Shown piece after piece: positions 18,686 through 28,665 of a DNA stretch of 64,000 nt. Source of the stretch: Vicingaceae bacterium. Its GTDB lineage: Bacteria > Bacteroidota > Bacteroidia > Flavobacteriales_E > Vicingaceae. Position 1 is the stretch's first letter. The number at the start of each line of letters is the position of its first letter. Location of the stretch: contig JAOKCF010000002.1 of assembly GCA_028245195.1 (NCBI GenBank), positions 62,001 to 126,000 of the forward strand, in the 5' to 3' direction. The notes below the pieces were generated by a model. That model saw only the letters and a list, made by a program, of their open reading frames with translations. It searched no databases and was not told the DNA's origin. Made by a program: the position numbers and the translations under genes.

Positions 18686-21600
18686 TTATCTTAAAATTGT
18701 AATGGTTCCTTTAAAAATATCTTGAACTCCACTTGGGTCATCAATATCTAGAATATAGAAATAAGTTCCATCTTTCAAGTCACCTCCGTCCCAATCATTT
18801 TGGTAATTATCATCCTCAAAAACTAGTTTACCCCATCGATTAAAAACTTGTAACTTATTGCCGTCATACAACTCCAATAAGTCAAATCTCAATACGTCAT
18901 TAATTCCATCCCCATTCGGCGTAAACACATTTGTCGGTTTAACAAGGACTTCACATGCCTCTGCTAAAATAGCTTCACCATACTTACAAGATGTACCCTC
19001 AGGAACTTCATTATTTACAGCACGCACAAACAATCTAACTCCCTTCCCTTCAATCCAATGGTGAATTCCATAAGTATCATTTGCTCGAAACCAACGAACC
19101 TCTCCATTTATGGTAGGACTAGAACCCAAACTATCCAGAGGAGCACCATTTTGGTCGATCCCTCGAACCTCATATCGTTCAGCTCCTTCAACGGTTGGCC
19201 AATAGAAACGTTGTCTGATATCCCTAGTATTTTTATCAAAAGTTACAATGGAGCATATAGGATCTGTTTTTTCCAAAGAGTCAGCTATGTTAACAAAGAT
19301 AGAATCCGTTCCTTCACAAGTACTATTCTCTGTAGTTTTAGTAACTACTAATTTGTACCAACCCCTTCCATTTTGAAGCATCGAACTCGCCGAAAGGGTA
19401 TCTGTGGTGTCGTTTGGAATTGCAATATTTGGACTATTCTCACCATAGTACCATTGCTTCGACATGAACTCCGGTCTTAAATATTCTTCTGATAACGTAT
19501 TATACATTGTAAAGGCTTCGTCACGACAAATTGTAGTATCCATAATCCTTAAACCTTCCGTATTCTCAGGACTTAACCTGACATTTACATCTTGCTTTAC
19601 AATTTGTATTGCATTTGAATCTACACAACCATTTGGAAAGGTAACATACACTTTAATTTTTTGTAATGAACTAATTCCAACACCTGTTCCTACACCAAGT
19701 TCTAAGTCTAATGTATCATTAACACTACCTGCTGCTTGAGAGTTTCCATTCGAAGAACCTCCTACAGGAATTATGTTGTAAATTACCGTGTCACCAGGGA
19801 ATCCGACTACATCACCTTGAGCATTCGTAGCAATTACTGTTCTAACGCTATCACTATACTTTACCCAAGAGTAACTTACAGGATTACCAGGGCTCCCTGG
19901 TATTTTGTACTTTGGGTCTACTAAGTCTCGAATCACAGGCCAGCGCTCTTGTCGACATAAATCTATATCAACCGTACTAACTGGAGGGTGAGTAAAGAAA
20001 GTAACGAGTGTAAAATCGTCGTCAAAACAACGCTCATCATTTTTAGTGCCATCAAAACTATACCAAGGGAAATTCAATCCAACACCAACTGTCCAATAGC
20101 CCTCAGTTTCCTTACCTAAAGGTGAAGTATCGTAATCGTATGGATCCGGTATTGTAATGGTATTGTATACATTAAACCTACTATCATTTAGTTGAGCAGA
20201 ATCTATTATTCTTGGGGGTGCGAAAGGTGAGCTCATTCCATTATATGAAAAATGAAAAGAATCTGCCTTAGCAACAATATTCCTTTTTTGCCTAGCGAGC
20301 GCGTCCAAATTAAACAATGGAGCATCTCCTGGGAAACAAAAGTTTTTCTGACTAAGCACTTGTATTTTATCGTCATCGTCCTTAAACGTGTATACGTAAT
20401 CTCTATTTATGATAAACGGCGTGGACTGAAATTCCGGCATAAAGAATCCACATCTATTTTCTATTGTATTGGTATCATTCCCAACTCGAGTAAAAAGAGT
20501 ATACCTACCTGGTCCTAAACCCTCCTGAAAAAACAATCTAAATGTACTGAACTCTCCGAACTCATTTACACTATCTGGATTCACAAAAATAGCATCAGGA
20601 TTATAGGCGCTTTGATCAATAGGTGCCTTAGGATCTGTACCTCTAAAAACTCTAAAATCAAATGGAGCTTCTAATGCAAAACTTCTAAAAAGCATTGGCT
20701 TATTAAATCTAAACTCTAATGTGTCTGAAGCACAATTAAACTCCCAAGCTTGTTCGGTTAAATTCCATTTTTCTGACTCTACTACCGGTAAATTGGCATC
20801 ACATAAACTTTGATCAGCGATTAACAACCGTATTTGTCTCGTAGCTACAGCTGCTGTATCCCATCGTGTTCTTCGAATAAAGTTGCCAGTACCGTTACCG
20901 TCATCTTCCAATACAAAAACTCTTTTCCACTCTGTTACTTCAAAAACAATTGGAGCTGTATATAATCTTTCTCCGTTAGCAAGCTGTGGAGTAAATGTCA
21001 TAACACCAGTCCCTTCATCAAACCTAAAAGGATCAGAAACTGCTGTTGGAAAAGGATCATAAGTGTTTCTGGGATTTACATAAATAGCTGCTCTATTTTC
21101 TCCTGTCACAATCGGTTTAAGACGAAAGGAAAGCGAATCTCTAACAGCAATATTTCCTTGGATAATTGTATCGTTCGTGCGATCAGTAATATTATAAACT
21201 GTTCGATCCGGATCTCTTACGTAATCTTTTAAATCATAACGATAGCTATTCCCTTCACAAATAGTTTCTAAAATTTCTGTTTTTGCACTCCAAAGTGCTC
21301 CTCTATTTTTCCCCAAGTTATACACTACCTCTTGATTCAAAGGAGTATCATCTCCAAATGTTCGAACAGTATCACAAAAAGTGTGAATTTCAGTTTTTAA
21401 GAAAAATCGTTGCCCCGCATTTATATTCGAATTCGAAGGTGAATGAAACTCATACCCAATGTAGCTAAATCCCCCGGGAGCTTGCTCTCCGTAAAGAATT
21501 TTATACCTTTTATTAGCATCCAATAAAACAGGCGCACGATTAGAGTAATATCCGCCATCAGTGACAATTTCATTATTTTTGATACACAAGTTATTTAATT

Positions 21601-21904
21601 GAGGAATTTCCTGTAAACTATCCAGCGTAATTGCTTGAAAAGACCACGTATTAGGATTCTTTGAAGTTATGTCTACAACCCAAACATCTGTTTGAAGTGG
21701 CAATGGGTCAACTGTGAACACAGGGGCATCTCTGAAAAAACGCAACGTAATTTCATACGGCAATGCATCATTACAGGTTTCACTTCCATTTCCTACATAT
21801 TTCGTATAAATTTCACCGCCGGCAAAAATAGCTTGAGCAAAAGCACTTGACCCAACTAATACACAACAACCAAAAACAAAAAGCCCAACAATGTACTTTC
21901 TCAT
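18686..21904 (-). CDS. Giant secreted protein with T9SS type-B C-terminal domain
   Basis: A 1072-residue exported protein with signal peptide MRKYIVGLFVFGCCVLVGSS. The body is beta-rich, with many aspartates and scattered cysteines. The type-B sorting domain starts near residue 990 (TNVFTPNGDGIND) and carries NRWGKLVF and a final GTITILR. It resembles the 886-residue protein at 14.4 kb in overall plan and in its N-terminal opening (AGGEIYTKY against AGEITYRH), so the two may be distant paralogues. It is transcribed away from lepA. The function is unknown. Confidence 0.85.
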   Translation of the reverse strand: MRKYIVGLFVFGCCVLVGSSAFAQAIFAGGEIYTKYVGNGSETCNDALPYEITLRFFRDAPVFTVDPLPLQTDVWVVDITSKNPNTWSFQAITLDSLQEIPQLNNLCIKNNEIVTDGGYYSNRAPVLLDANKRYKILYGEQAPGGFSYIGYEFHSPSNSNINAGQRFFLKTEIHTFCDTVRTFGDDTPLNQEVVYNLGKNRGALWSAKTEILETICEGNSYRYDLKDYVRDPDRTVYNITDRTNDTIIQGNIAVRDSLSFRLKPIVTGENRAAIYVNPRNTYDPFPTAVSDPFRFDEGTGVMTFTPQLANGERLYTAPIVFEVTEWKRVFVLEDDGNGTGNFIRRTRWDTAAVATRQIRLLIADQSLCDANLPVVESEKWNLTEQAWEFNCASDTLEFRFNKPMLFRSFALEAPFDFRVFRGTDPKAPIDQSAYNPDAIFVNPDSVNEFGEFSTFRLFFQEGLGPGRYTLFTRVGNDTNTIENRCGFFMPEFQSTPFIINRDYVYTFKDDDDKIQVLSQKNFCFPGDAPLFNLDALARQKRNIVAKADSFHFSYNGMSSPFAPPRIIDSAQLNDSRFNVYNTITIPDPYDYDTSPLGKETEGYWTVGVGLNFPWYSFDGTKNDERCFDDDFTLVTFFTHPPVSTVDIDLCRQERWPVIRDLVDPKYKIPGSPGNPVSYSWVKYSDSVRTVIATNAQGDVVGFPGDTVIYNIIPVGGSSNGNSQAAGSVNDTLDLELGVGTGVGISSLQKIKVYVTFPNGCVDSNAIQIVKQDVNVRLSPENTEGLRIMDTTICRDEAFTMYNTLSEEYLRPEFMSKQWYYGENSPNIAIPNDTTDTLSASSMLQNGRGWYKLVVTKTTENSTCEGTDSIFVNIADSLEKTDPICSIVTFDKNTRDIRQRFYWPTVEGAERYEVRGIDQNGAPLDSLGSSPTINGEVRWFRANDTYGIHHWIEGKGVRLFVRAVNNEVPEGTSCKYGEAILAEACEVLVKPTNVFTPNGDGINDVLRFDLLELYDGNKLQVFNRWGKLVFEDDNYQNDWDGGDLKDGTYFYILDIDDPSGVQDIFKGTITILR

Positions 21905-22063
21905 AAAATAATGTTTAATTCAAATATGCCTTAATAAAAAGACGAAACGTAAAGTAACAGAAATTTCCACTTCTATACAATAGCATTTCTCTAAGAGTAG
22001 ATGGACGGAAATAAAAAGAATAGCGTTGCATGAATTTAAAATTTTTAAAGGAATATAATAAAG

Positions 22064-22071
22064 TAATTTTG
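22064..22071 (+). promoter_or_regulatory. Bacteroidota -7 promoter element for lepA
   Basis: TAATTTTG matches TAnnTTTG exactly and ends 18 bases before the lepA ATG. The 185-base spacer between the divergent T9SS gene and lepA holds nothing else I can identify. Confidence 0.5.
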
Positions 22072-22089
22072 TCACACACAAATTGAGAC

Positions 22090-23886
22090 ATGGAATTGAT
22101 CAGAAATTTTTGCATCATTGCACACATTGACCACGGGAAAAGCACCTTGGCCGATCGACTTTTAGAAGCTACCAATACAATTACATCAAGAGAGTTACAA
22201 AACCAAACTCTAGATGACATGGACTTGGAAAGAGAGCGTGGTATTACCATTAAAAGTCACGCGATACAAATGAACTATGTGTATGAGGGAACCACGTACA
22301 TCCTAAATTTGATTGACACACCTGGTCATGTTGATTTTTCTTACGAAGTTTCAAGATCCATTGCCGCTTGTGAAGGGGCCCTGTTAATTGTTGATGCTGC
22401 CCAGGGAATCCAAGCTCAAACTATTTCAAATTTATACCTAGCCTTAGAACACGATTTAGAAATTATTCCAATTTTAAATAAAATCGACCTTCCTTCTGCC
22501 ATGCCAGAAGAGGTGAAAGACCAAATTGTTGATTTGATTGGTTGCGACAGAGACGATATTTTAAGCGCTAGTGGTAAAACTGGACGAGGAATTGACGAGA
22601 TGCTAGAAGCAATTATCAAGCGAGTTCCACCACCGGTTGGAGACCCTTACGCTCCACTTCAAGCATTAATATTTGACTCAGTATATGATTCATACAGAGG
22701 GATTTTAGCTTACTTTAAAATAATTAACGGAGAGCTTAAGAAGGGCTCAAAAGTTAAATTTGTGAATACCGGAAGCGAGTATGGGGCTGATGAGATTGGA
22801 GTTCTAAAACTTAAAAAAGAACCTCGCCAAATTGTAAGAACTGGAGATGTGGGATACATTGTGTCTGGCATTAAAACGGCAAGTGAAGTAAAAGTAGGAG
22901 ACACCATTACTACAGTTGATAAACCCAGTACATCTGCTATTCAGGGATTTGAAGATGTGAAGCCAATGGTATTTGCAGGGATTTATCCTGTAGATACCGA
23001 TGAATACGAAGAGTTGCGTGATGCAATGGAGAAATTACAACTAAATGACGCTTCACTAACATTTGAAGCAGAATCATCTATGGCATTGGGTTTTGGTTTC
23101 CGTTGTGGTTTCTTAGGAATGCTTCACATGGAAATCATTCAAGAAAGATTAGAACGAGAGTTTGACATGTCTGTTATAACGACAGTACCAAACGTTTCTT
23201 ACCACGCGTTTCTAAATAAAAATCCAGACGAGCTAGTTCTGATTAACAACCCATCAGACTTGCCTGAGGTCCCCTTACTAAACCGTGTAGAAGAGCCTTA
23301 CATAAAAGCACAAATTATAACAAAATCAGACTTTGTAGGCGCAATTATGACATTATGCATCAGCAAACGAGGAGACCTACAAAATCAAGTTTATTTAACA
23401 ACAGACCGTGTAGAGTTAACCTTTCACATTCCTTTAGCTGAAATTGTTTTTGATTTTTATGACCGATTGAAAACAATTTCAAGAGGTTATGCTTCTTTTG
23501 ACTACTTCCCAATTGGCTACCAAGAGTCGAAGTTGGTGAAGATGGACCTACTTCTAAATGGTGACCAAGTTGATGCACTTTCCGCGCTTATTCACAAAGA
23601 CAAAGCCTATGATTTAGGTAAGAGAATTTGTCTTAAGCTGAGAGAATTACTTCCAAGACAGCAATTTGACATTGCCATTCAGGCAGCCATTGGAGCAAAA
23701 ATAATTTCTCGAGAAACAGTGAAGGCACTTCGAAAAGATGTAACTGCAAAATGTTATGGAGGAGATATTTCTAGAAAGCGGAAATTATTAGAAAAACAAA
23801 AGAAGGGCAAGAAGAAGATGCGTCAAATCGGAAATGTTGAAGTACCACAAAATGCATTTCTAGCCGTATTGAAATTGGACGACTAA
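22090..23886 (+). CDS. lepA: Elongation factor 4 (LepA), ribosome-associated GTPase
   Basis: Translational GTPase that binds stalled or misplaced ribosomes and is linked to ribosome assembly. The 598-residue protein has the G1 motif AHIDHGKST at the N-terminus, then DTPGHVDF (G3) and NKIDLP (G4), an EF-G-like core, and the LepA-specific C-terminal domain ending in [24 protein letters not shown]. It is transcribed alone and is convergent with the DUF4296 gene, 17 bases apart. Confidence 0.97.
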   Translation: MELIRNFCIIAHIDHGKSTLADRLLEATNTITSRELQNQTLDDMDLERERGITIKSHAIQMNYVYEGTTYILNLIDTPGHVDFSYEVSRSIAACEGALLIVDAAQGIQAQTISNLYLALEHDLEIIPILNKIDLPSAMPEEVKDQIVDLIGCDRDDILSASGKTGRGIDEMLEAIIKRVPPPVGDPYAPLQALIFDSVYDSYRGILAYFKIINGELKKGSKVKFVNTGSEYGADEIGVLKLKKEPRQIVRTGDVGYIVSGIKTASEVKVGDTITTVDKPSTSAIQGFEDVKPMVFAGIYPVDTDEYEELRDAMEKLQLNDASLTFEAESSMALGFGFRCGFLGMLHMEIIQERLEREFDMSVITTVPNVSYHAFLNKNPDELVLINNPSDLPEVPLLNRVEEPYIKAQIITKSDFVGAIMTLCISKRGDLQNQVYLTTDRVELTFHIPLAEIVFDFYDRLKTISRGYASFDYFPIGYQESKLVKMDLLLNGDQVDALSALIHKDKAYDLGKRICLKLRELLPRQQFDIAIQAAIGAKIISRETVKALRKDVTAKCYGGDISRKRKLLEKQKKGKKKMRQIGNVEVPQNAFLAVLKLDD

Positions 23887-23903
23887 CGACTAAATAGCAA
23901 TGC

Positions 23904-24272
23904 CTATTTTTTATTGGTTGGCTCTGGCACCCTTTTCTCCTGAATTTTAGCTGATCTAGTGCTCAAGTTTGTAATTACTTTTTCAAATAATTCTTCAAAC
24001 TCAATTGGGTTATTTGAATAGTAACTGAAATTACTGTCAAAAACAGCCTCAGTTATTTCGTATTTTCTAAATACAGCAGCAAAAATAGAATCGTTAAAGA
24101 TTAAACTGTCTGTCGTGCGATTATAACCTAGACGGACAATAGATTCAGCAGTTTGAAAATCTTTCAATACTTCAACAAACGTATCTTTTTCTAAAAGGTA
24201 GTCGGGCTTCTCAACCTTTTGTTGGCAAGCTATCACTGAAATAAATACCAGGGCTAAAATGAAAAGCTTCAT
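23904..24272 (-). CDS. DUF4296-type lipoprotein
   Basis: A 122-residue lipoprotein with lipobox SVIAC (Cys16). The mature part has the DUF4296 pattern: a short helical domain with FVEVLKDFQTAESIVRLGY, then DSNFSYYSNNPIEFEELFEKV. This family occurs in Bacteroidota, where I recall it next to dihydroorotase and the DPM-type glycosyltransferase, as here. It overlaps the dihydroorotase stop by four bases (ATGA). The function is unknown. Confidence 0.8.
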   Translation of the reverse strand: MKLFILALVFISVIACQQKVEKPDYLLEKDTFVEVLKDFQTAESIVRLGYNRTTDSLIFNDSIFAAVFRKYEITEAVFDSNFSYYSNNPIEFEELFEKVITNLSTRSAKIQEKRVPEPTNKK

Positions 24273-25615
24273 ACGTTGAATTTTAATCGTTGCCCTTTCT
24301 TGGACTCATCAAAAACTCCTTCAACAAAGGCCAAGTGTCCATTTACAAAAGTCTTTTGAATTCTTGCTTTAAACTGCTGCCCTTCGAAAGGAGACCATCC
24401 ACATTTATAAAGTAAACTTTCAGGGGTCACAACATTTGGGCTATATAAATCTACTAATACAAGATCAGCATAATAACCCTCTCTAATAAAGCCTCTATCT
24501 TTTATTCTAAATAACTTAGCCAGTGAATGACTCGTTTTCTCTACAATTTTTTCTAAACTAAAAACACCCTGATGATACATTTCAAATAAGGCTGGCAAAG
24601 CATGCTGAACCAAAGGACCTCCGCTTGGCGCCTTAGCGTATTTATTTGCTTTTTCTTCTATTGTATGCGGGGCATGGTCTGTTGCGATTACATCGATAAT
24701 GTCATCGTTAACAGCCTTTCTTATTGCATCTCTATCCGATCTAAATTTAACTGCCGGATTCCACTTAATTCGAGTCCCAAACTTTTCATAATCCGCATCG
24801 GTGAACCACAGATGGTGGATACAAGCTTCAGCTGTTATTCTTTTTTCCTCTAAATCGATTTTATTGCTAAAGAGCTCCAATTCCTTTGCCGTAGAAATAT
24901 GCAAAACGTGCAACCTAGTGTTGTACTTTTTTGCCAACTCTACTGCTTTTGATGACGACCTGTAACAGGCCAATTCGTCTCTTATAATTGGATGTTGTGC
25001 AATCGGTATATCCTCTCCATACTCTTTTACTGCTCTTACCATATTTGCTCTAACCGATGCTTCATCTTCACAATGCGCAGCAATTAGCATAGAACAATTT
25101 CGAAATAAGTTATCTAATACTGCTTCTGAATCTACCAGCATATTTCCGGTGGAAGAACCCATAAACACCTTCACTCCGCAAACTTCATTTGGATTCGTTT
25201 TTAAAACTTCTTCTAAATTATCATTGGAAGCGCCCATGAAAAAAGAATAATTGGCTAAAGCTTTACTTGCAGCAATTTGATACTTATCCTCTAACAAATC
25301 TTGAGTAAGGGTATTCGGAACTGTATTTGGCATTTCCATAAAACTGGTTATTCCGCCTGCAACAGCTGCTTTGGCCTCTTTATAAATTTCAGCTTTATGA
25401 GTCAATCCAGGCTCTCTAAAATGAACCTGATCATCTATCATTCCAGGAATTAAGTGCAACCCTTGTGCATCTATTATTCTCTCATTTTTTCTTGCTTCTA
25501 ACCCTGTTGGACTTATTTCTGCAATTCGCTCTCCCACAATTCGAACATCTGCCTCGAATATTTTATTCTCGTTTACTAAAGTTGCGCCTTTTATTAAATA
25601 AGTTGAATTACTCAT
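24269..25615 (-). CDS. pyrC: Dihydroorotase (Bacteroidota-type amidohydrolase)
   Basis: Amidohydrolase that cyclises carbamoyl-aspartate to dihydroorotate in pyrimidine synthesis. The 448-residue protein has IDDQVHFREPG at 60-70, KVFMGSSTGNM, AAHCEDE, LHISTA and ATDHAPH. The remaining metal-site residues (Lys, His, His, Asp) are present, but the first His of the usual HxH pair is Gln63; I recall the same change in homologues from this phylum. It lies in a tight minus-strand run with the DPM-like glycosyltransferase upstream and the DUF4296 lipoprotein downstream. No other pyr genes are visible. Confidence 0.85.
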   Translation of the reverse strand: MSNSTYLIKGATLVNENKIFEADVRIVGERIAEISPTGLEARKNERIIDAQGLHLIPGMIDDQVHFREPGLTHKAEIYKEAKAAVAGGITSFMEMPNTVPNTLTQDLLEDKYQIAASKALANYSFFMGASNDNLEEVLKTNPNEVCGVKVFMGSSTGNMLVDSEAVLDNLFRNCSMLIAAHCEDEASVRANMVRAVKEYGEDIPIAQHPIIRDELACYRSSSKAVELAKKYNTRLHVLHISTAKELELFSNKIDLEEKRITAEACIHHLWFTDADYEKFGTRIKWNPAVKFRSDRDAIRKAVNDDIIDVIATDHAPHTIEEKANKYAKAPSGGPLVQHALPALFEMYHQGVFSLEKIVEKTSHSLAKLFRIKDRGFIREGYYADLVLVDLYSPNVVTPESLLYKCGWSPFEGQQFKARIQKTFVNGHLAFVEGVFDESKKGQRLKFNV

Positions 25616-25623
25616 GCTTATTT

Positions 25624-26349
25624 CTATTGTTTTTGAAAAATACTTGATAACCTTAAATAAATCACACCAAAAAAAGCTTCCTTAAAAATTCCTCCACTCA
25701 TCTTGCTCGTTCCTTCTTGCCTGTCCGTAAAAATAATTGGGACCTCAACTACATTAAAGCCCAATTTCCATGCACGAAATTTCATCTCAATTTGAAAAGC
25801 ATATCCTTTAAATCGAATTTTATCTAAGTTTATTGTTTCTAAAACTTTAGCCCGATAACACTTAAAACCTGCAGTTGTATCACTAAACGGCATACCAGTA
25901 ATAAATCGCACATAGACAGAAGCATAATATGACATTAAAACTCTACCCATAGGCCAGTTAACAACATTCACTCCTGTTTTATAGCGAGAACCTATAGCAA
26001 CATCTCCGCCTTCTATTTCACAAGCATTATAGAGTTTAATTAAGTCATCTGGATTGTGACTAAAATCCGCATCCATTTCGAAAAGAAAATCATATTTATT
26101 CTTCATCCCCCATTTAAATCCATGGATGTAGGCTGTGCCTAGACCAAGCTTACCACTACGTTCCTCTATGTGCAGCTTCCCAGAATATTTCGGTTGTAAA
26201 CTTTTTACAATATCTGCAGTCCCATCGGGGGATCCATCATCGACTACCAAAATGTGAAAATCTCCTTCGAGGCTAAACACTTTAGCAATAATTTTTTGAA
26301 TGTTCTCCAACTCGTTATAGGTTGGAATGATGACTAGTTTTGATGGCAT
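25624..26349 (-). CDS. Polyprenol-phosphate mannosyltransferase-like family 2 glycosyltransferase
   Basis: A GT2-family enzyme resembling dolichol-phosphate-mannose synthase, which loads a sugar from a nucleotide donor onto a polyprenyl phosphate at the cytoplasmic face of the inner membrane. The 241-residue protein has VVDDGSPDGT (DDGS at 37-40), the metal-binding DAD at 93-95 (EMDADFSHNP), and a late EGTSKMSGGIFKEA segment typical of the family. No C-terminal membrane domain is present, so it is the soluble form. It is eight bases upstream of dihydroorotase. Confidence 0.88.
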   Translation of the reverse strand: MPSKLVIIPTYNELENIQKIIAKVFSLEGDFHILVVDDGSPDGTADIVKSLQPKYSGKLHIEERSGKLGLGTAYIHGFKWGMKNKYDFLFEMDADFSHNPDDLIKLYNACEIEGGDVAIGSRYKTGVNVVNWPMGRVLMSYYASVYVRFITGMPFSDTTAGFKCYRAKVLETINLDKIRFKGYAFQIEMKFRAWKLGFNVVEVPIIFTDRQEGTSKMSGGIFKEAFFGVIYLRLSSIFQKQ

Positions 26350-26438
26350 GCAACTATAAAAAAAGTAAAAATAGCGAAAGGTGTATAGATTTCAATATCT
26401 ATATCCCAACAGAATTACGAAAAGATGTTAAAGAAACC

Positions 26439-27203
26439 TTATAATTTTAAAAAGTTCATCACAACTTGCGAGAATTCATCCATCTTCTCTGCATGCACCC
26501 AATGTCCTGCCCCCGAAATACTTTCTAATTCATACTTTGGAAATTTGGATTTAATATTTGAGCCATATTCAGGCAAAATATAATCTGATTTTGATCCTGT
26601 AATGAAGAGTGTTTCTTTTTGAAAAGATCCTTTCATATTTGCATACTCACTGATCGGCAAAATCTCACCTGCCAATACTTCTAAGTTGAAGCGCCAAGCC
26701 AATTTGCCCTGATCTTGCCAATACAAGTTTTTGAGTAAGAACTGTCTCGTCCCAACATCCTTAATATGCTGACTTAGAATATCTTCTGCTTCTTTTCGGC
26801 TAGAAATATCTGCTAGCGGAACACTTCTCAAGGCATCAATAATTGTATGGTGATGAACATTGTAACTTACAGGTGCAATATCTACAACAATTAATTTTTC
26901 TACCATCTCTGGATATTTCATAGAAAACTCCATCACTGTTTTACCTCCCATTGAGTGGCCTAATAAAATAGCACTTTCTAACTCCAGTTTATCCATCAGC
27001 TCCTTTAAATCATCTGCCATTAGCGGATACGAAAACTCATTTGAATGTGGTGACTGTCCATGATTTCGTTGATCGACTAAAAAAATCTCAAAATCGTTCG
27101 ACCATTTTTTTGCTAAGGTCATCCAATTGTCCAATGAGCCGAAGAGTCCGTGTAAAACAATTAACGGCTTGCCAGTTCCTAATCTCTTATAATTTAGTTT
27201 CAT
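26439..27203 (-). CDS. Alpha/beta-hydrolase fold esterase (YbfF-like)
   Basis: A 254-residue alpha/beta hydrolase. HGLFGSLDNW forms the oxyanion-hole region, GHSMGG at 82-87 has the nucleophile Ser84, and the late GAGHWVH carries His234. The compact size and the VDQRNHGQSPHS stretch resemble YbfF-type acyl-CoA or palmitoyl esterases. No signal peptide is present, so it is cytoplasmic. It follows pdxJ by four bases and is likely co-transcribed; the true substrate is unknown. Confidence 0.82.
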   Translation of the reverse strand: MKLNYKRLGTGKPLIVLHGLFGSLDNWMTLAKKWSNDFEIFLVDQRNHGQSPHSNEFSYPLMADDLKELMDKLELESAILLGHSMGGKTVMEFSMKYPEMVEKLIVVDIAPVSYNVHHHTIIDALRSVPLADISSRKEAEDILSQHIKDVGTRQFLLKNLYWQDQGKLAWRFNLEVLAGEILPISEYANMKGSFQKETLFITGSKSDYILPEYGSNIKSKFPKYELESISGAGHWVHAEKMDEFSQVVMNFLKL

Positions 27204-27207
27204 CTTA

Positions 27208-27921
27208 TTACAGCAATGCTTTTAAATAGGTTTGAATCGTTTTTTCTAGCCCCAAATAAAGTGCATCAGAAATTAATGCATGCCCGATAGAAACCTCGAT
27301 CAATTGCGGAATTTGGCTCTTGAAGTAAGCTAAATTTTCAGTATCTAAATCATGGCCAGCATTAATCCCAATATCAAATTCTGCAACTTTTCCTGCAGCA
27401 ACAGCATACTCATTTATTGCTTTTTCCGGATTTACTTTAAAATTCTCTGCATAAGGTCCGGTATAAAATTCAATTCTATCAGTGTGAATATTGGGTAAAA
27501 AATTAATTTGTTCCAAGTCAGTCTCCATAAATATGGATGTGCGTATACCCGCCTCTTTAAACATAGTTAATACCTTATTCAAAAAATCTTTCTGCTCTGT
27601 AACCTTCCATCCAGCATTCGACGTCAATACTCCCGGAGGGTCGGGGACCAATGTGACTTGTTCTGGCTTAACATCCATTACTAAATCAATAAACTTTTGA
27701 TTGGGATAACCCTCTATATTAAATTCAGTAGTAACAACCTTTTTAAGGTCATAAACGTCTTTATATCGAATGTGTCGTTCGTCAGGACGAGGATGAATAG
27801 TAATGCCTTGGGCGCCAAATTTTTCGCAATCCAATGCGACTTGCACTAAGTTTGGAACATCTCCTCCTCGAGCATTCCTTAGTGTTGCTATTTTATTGAT
27901 GTTTACGCTTAATCTACTCAT
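27208..27921 (-). CDS. pdxJ: Pyridoxine 5'-phosphate synthase
   Basis: Condenses deoxyxylulose phosphate with the PdxA product to form pyridoxine phosphate. The 237-residue protein shows the TIM-barrel motifs of Pdx[18 protein letters not shown] at the start, [11 protein letters not shown], and [10 protein letters not shown] late. It has one of the clearest promoters in the window and is divergent from the CBS-domain gene of the envelope operon. Confidence 0.96.
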   Translation of the reverse strand: MSRLSVNINKIATLRNARGGDVPNLVQVALDCEKFGAQGITIHPRPDERHIRYKDVYDLKKVVTTEFNIEGYPNQKFIDLVMDVKPEQVTLVPDPPGVLTSNAGWKVTEQKDFLNKVLTMFKEAGIRTSIFMETDLEQINFLPNIHTDRIEFYTGPYAENFKVNPEKAINEYAVAAGKVAEFDIGINAGHDLDTENLAYFKSQIPQLIEVSIGHALISDALYLGLEKTIQTYLKALL

Positions 27922-27952
27922 GAATAATTCAGTAATATTGTTTAACGACGCT

Positions 27953-27982
27953 CAAAATTAGTTTTAATAGATAACATACAAA
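27953..27982 (-). promoter_or_regulatory. Promoter of pdxJ with -33 and -7 elements
   Basis: Read on the minus strand, TTTG (27982-27979) is followed after 18 bases by TAATTTTG (27960-27953), an exact -7 match. The spacing falls in the range described for Bacteroidota promoters. The predicted leader is about 25 bases. Confidence 0.65.
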
Positions 27983-27994
27983 GCAGGACGTAAA

Positions 27995-28657
27995 ATGTTG
28001 GCAAGAGAATTAATTAGTGATGAAATACCGGCTTTAAAAACCTCTGACACAGGAAAGATGGCGTTGGAGCTAATGGAGGAATATAAACTTACAGAGCTTC
28101 CAATCGTAAACAACACCGATTTCTTGGGTTTAATTACGGAGAATGATATTTTAGATTTAGATGATCCAAATGCTCCTATAGGAAACCACATCCTTTCGCT
28201 AGAGAAACCAGCCGTCAATGCTTATGAGCATATTTATGAAGTACTTGCTAAAATTTCTACCCTAAAACTTAGTTTGATTCCTATTTTAGATGATGATAAT
28301 ACCTTTTTAGGTGTTATTTCACTTCCTATTCTTATACAAAGCATTTGCAATTTAGCTGCAATAAAAGATTTGGGTGGAATTTTACAGTTAGAGGTTAACG
28401 TTAATGACTATTCTCTTTCTGAGATTTCTTCCATTGTTGAAAGCAATGGTGCAAAAATTTTAAGCTCTTACATTCACACTCACAACGACTCTGCTAAAAT
28501 GGATGTAACAATAAAGGTCAACAAGACGGACTTGTCTCCAATTATTCAAACATTTGAACGCTATAATTACACAATCGTTGCATCTTTTCACAAAAGTGAA
28601 ATGCAAGATGAATTAAAAAAGCGATACAATGAATTTATCAACTTTTTGAACATCTAA
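27995..28657 (+). CDS. CBS-domain protein
   Basis: A 220-residue cytoplasmic protein with two CBS domains (about 1-60 and 65-120), recognisable by the MALELMEEYKLTELPIVNNTDFLGLITENDILD repeat pattern. A C-terminal alpha/beta domain of about 80 residues looks ACT-like. CBS pairs usually sense adenine nucleotides. In Bacteroidota this gene stands at the head of a block with nadK and bamA, as it does here, but its role is not established. It heads the envelope operon and is nine bases from the next gene. Confidence 0.82.
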   Translation: MLARELISDEIPALKTSDTGKMALELMEEYKLTELPIVNNTDFLGLITENDILDLDDPNAPIGNHILSLEKPAVNAYEHIYEVLAKISTLKLSLIPILDDDNTFLGVISLPILIQSICNLAAIKDLGGILQLEVNVNDYSLSEISSIVESNGAKILSSYIHTHNDSAKMDVTIKVNKTDLSPIIQTFERYNYTIVASFHKSEMQDELKKRYNEFINFLNI

Positions 28658-28665
28658 GTATACAG

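Noticed and set aside
21915-22250. A 111-codon minus-strand ORF overlapping the lepA start and promoter
   Set aside because: It covers the strong lepA G1 region on the opposite strand and reads like a frame shadow; no start or composition features support it.
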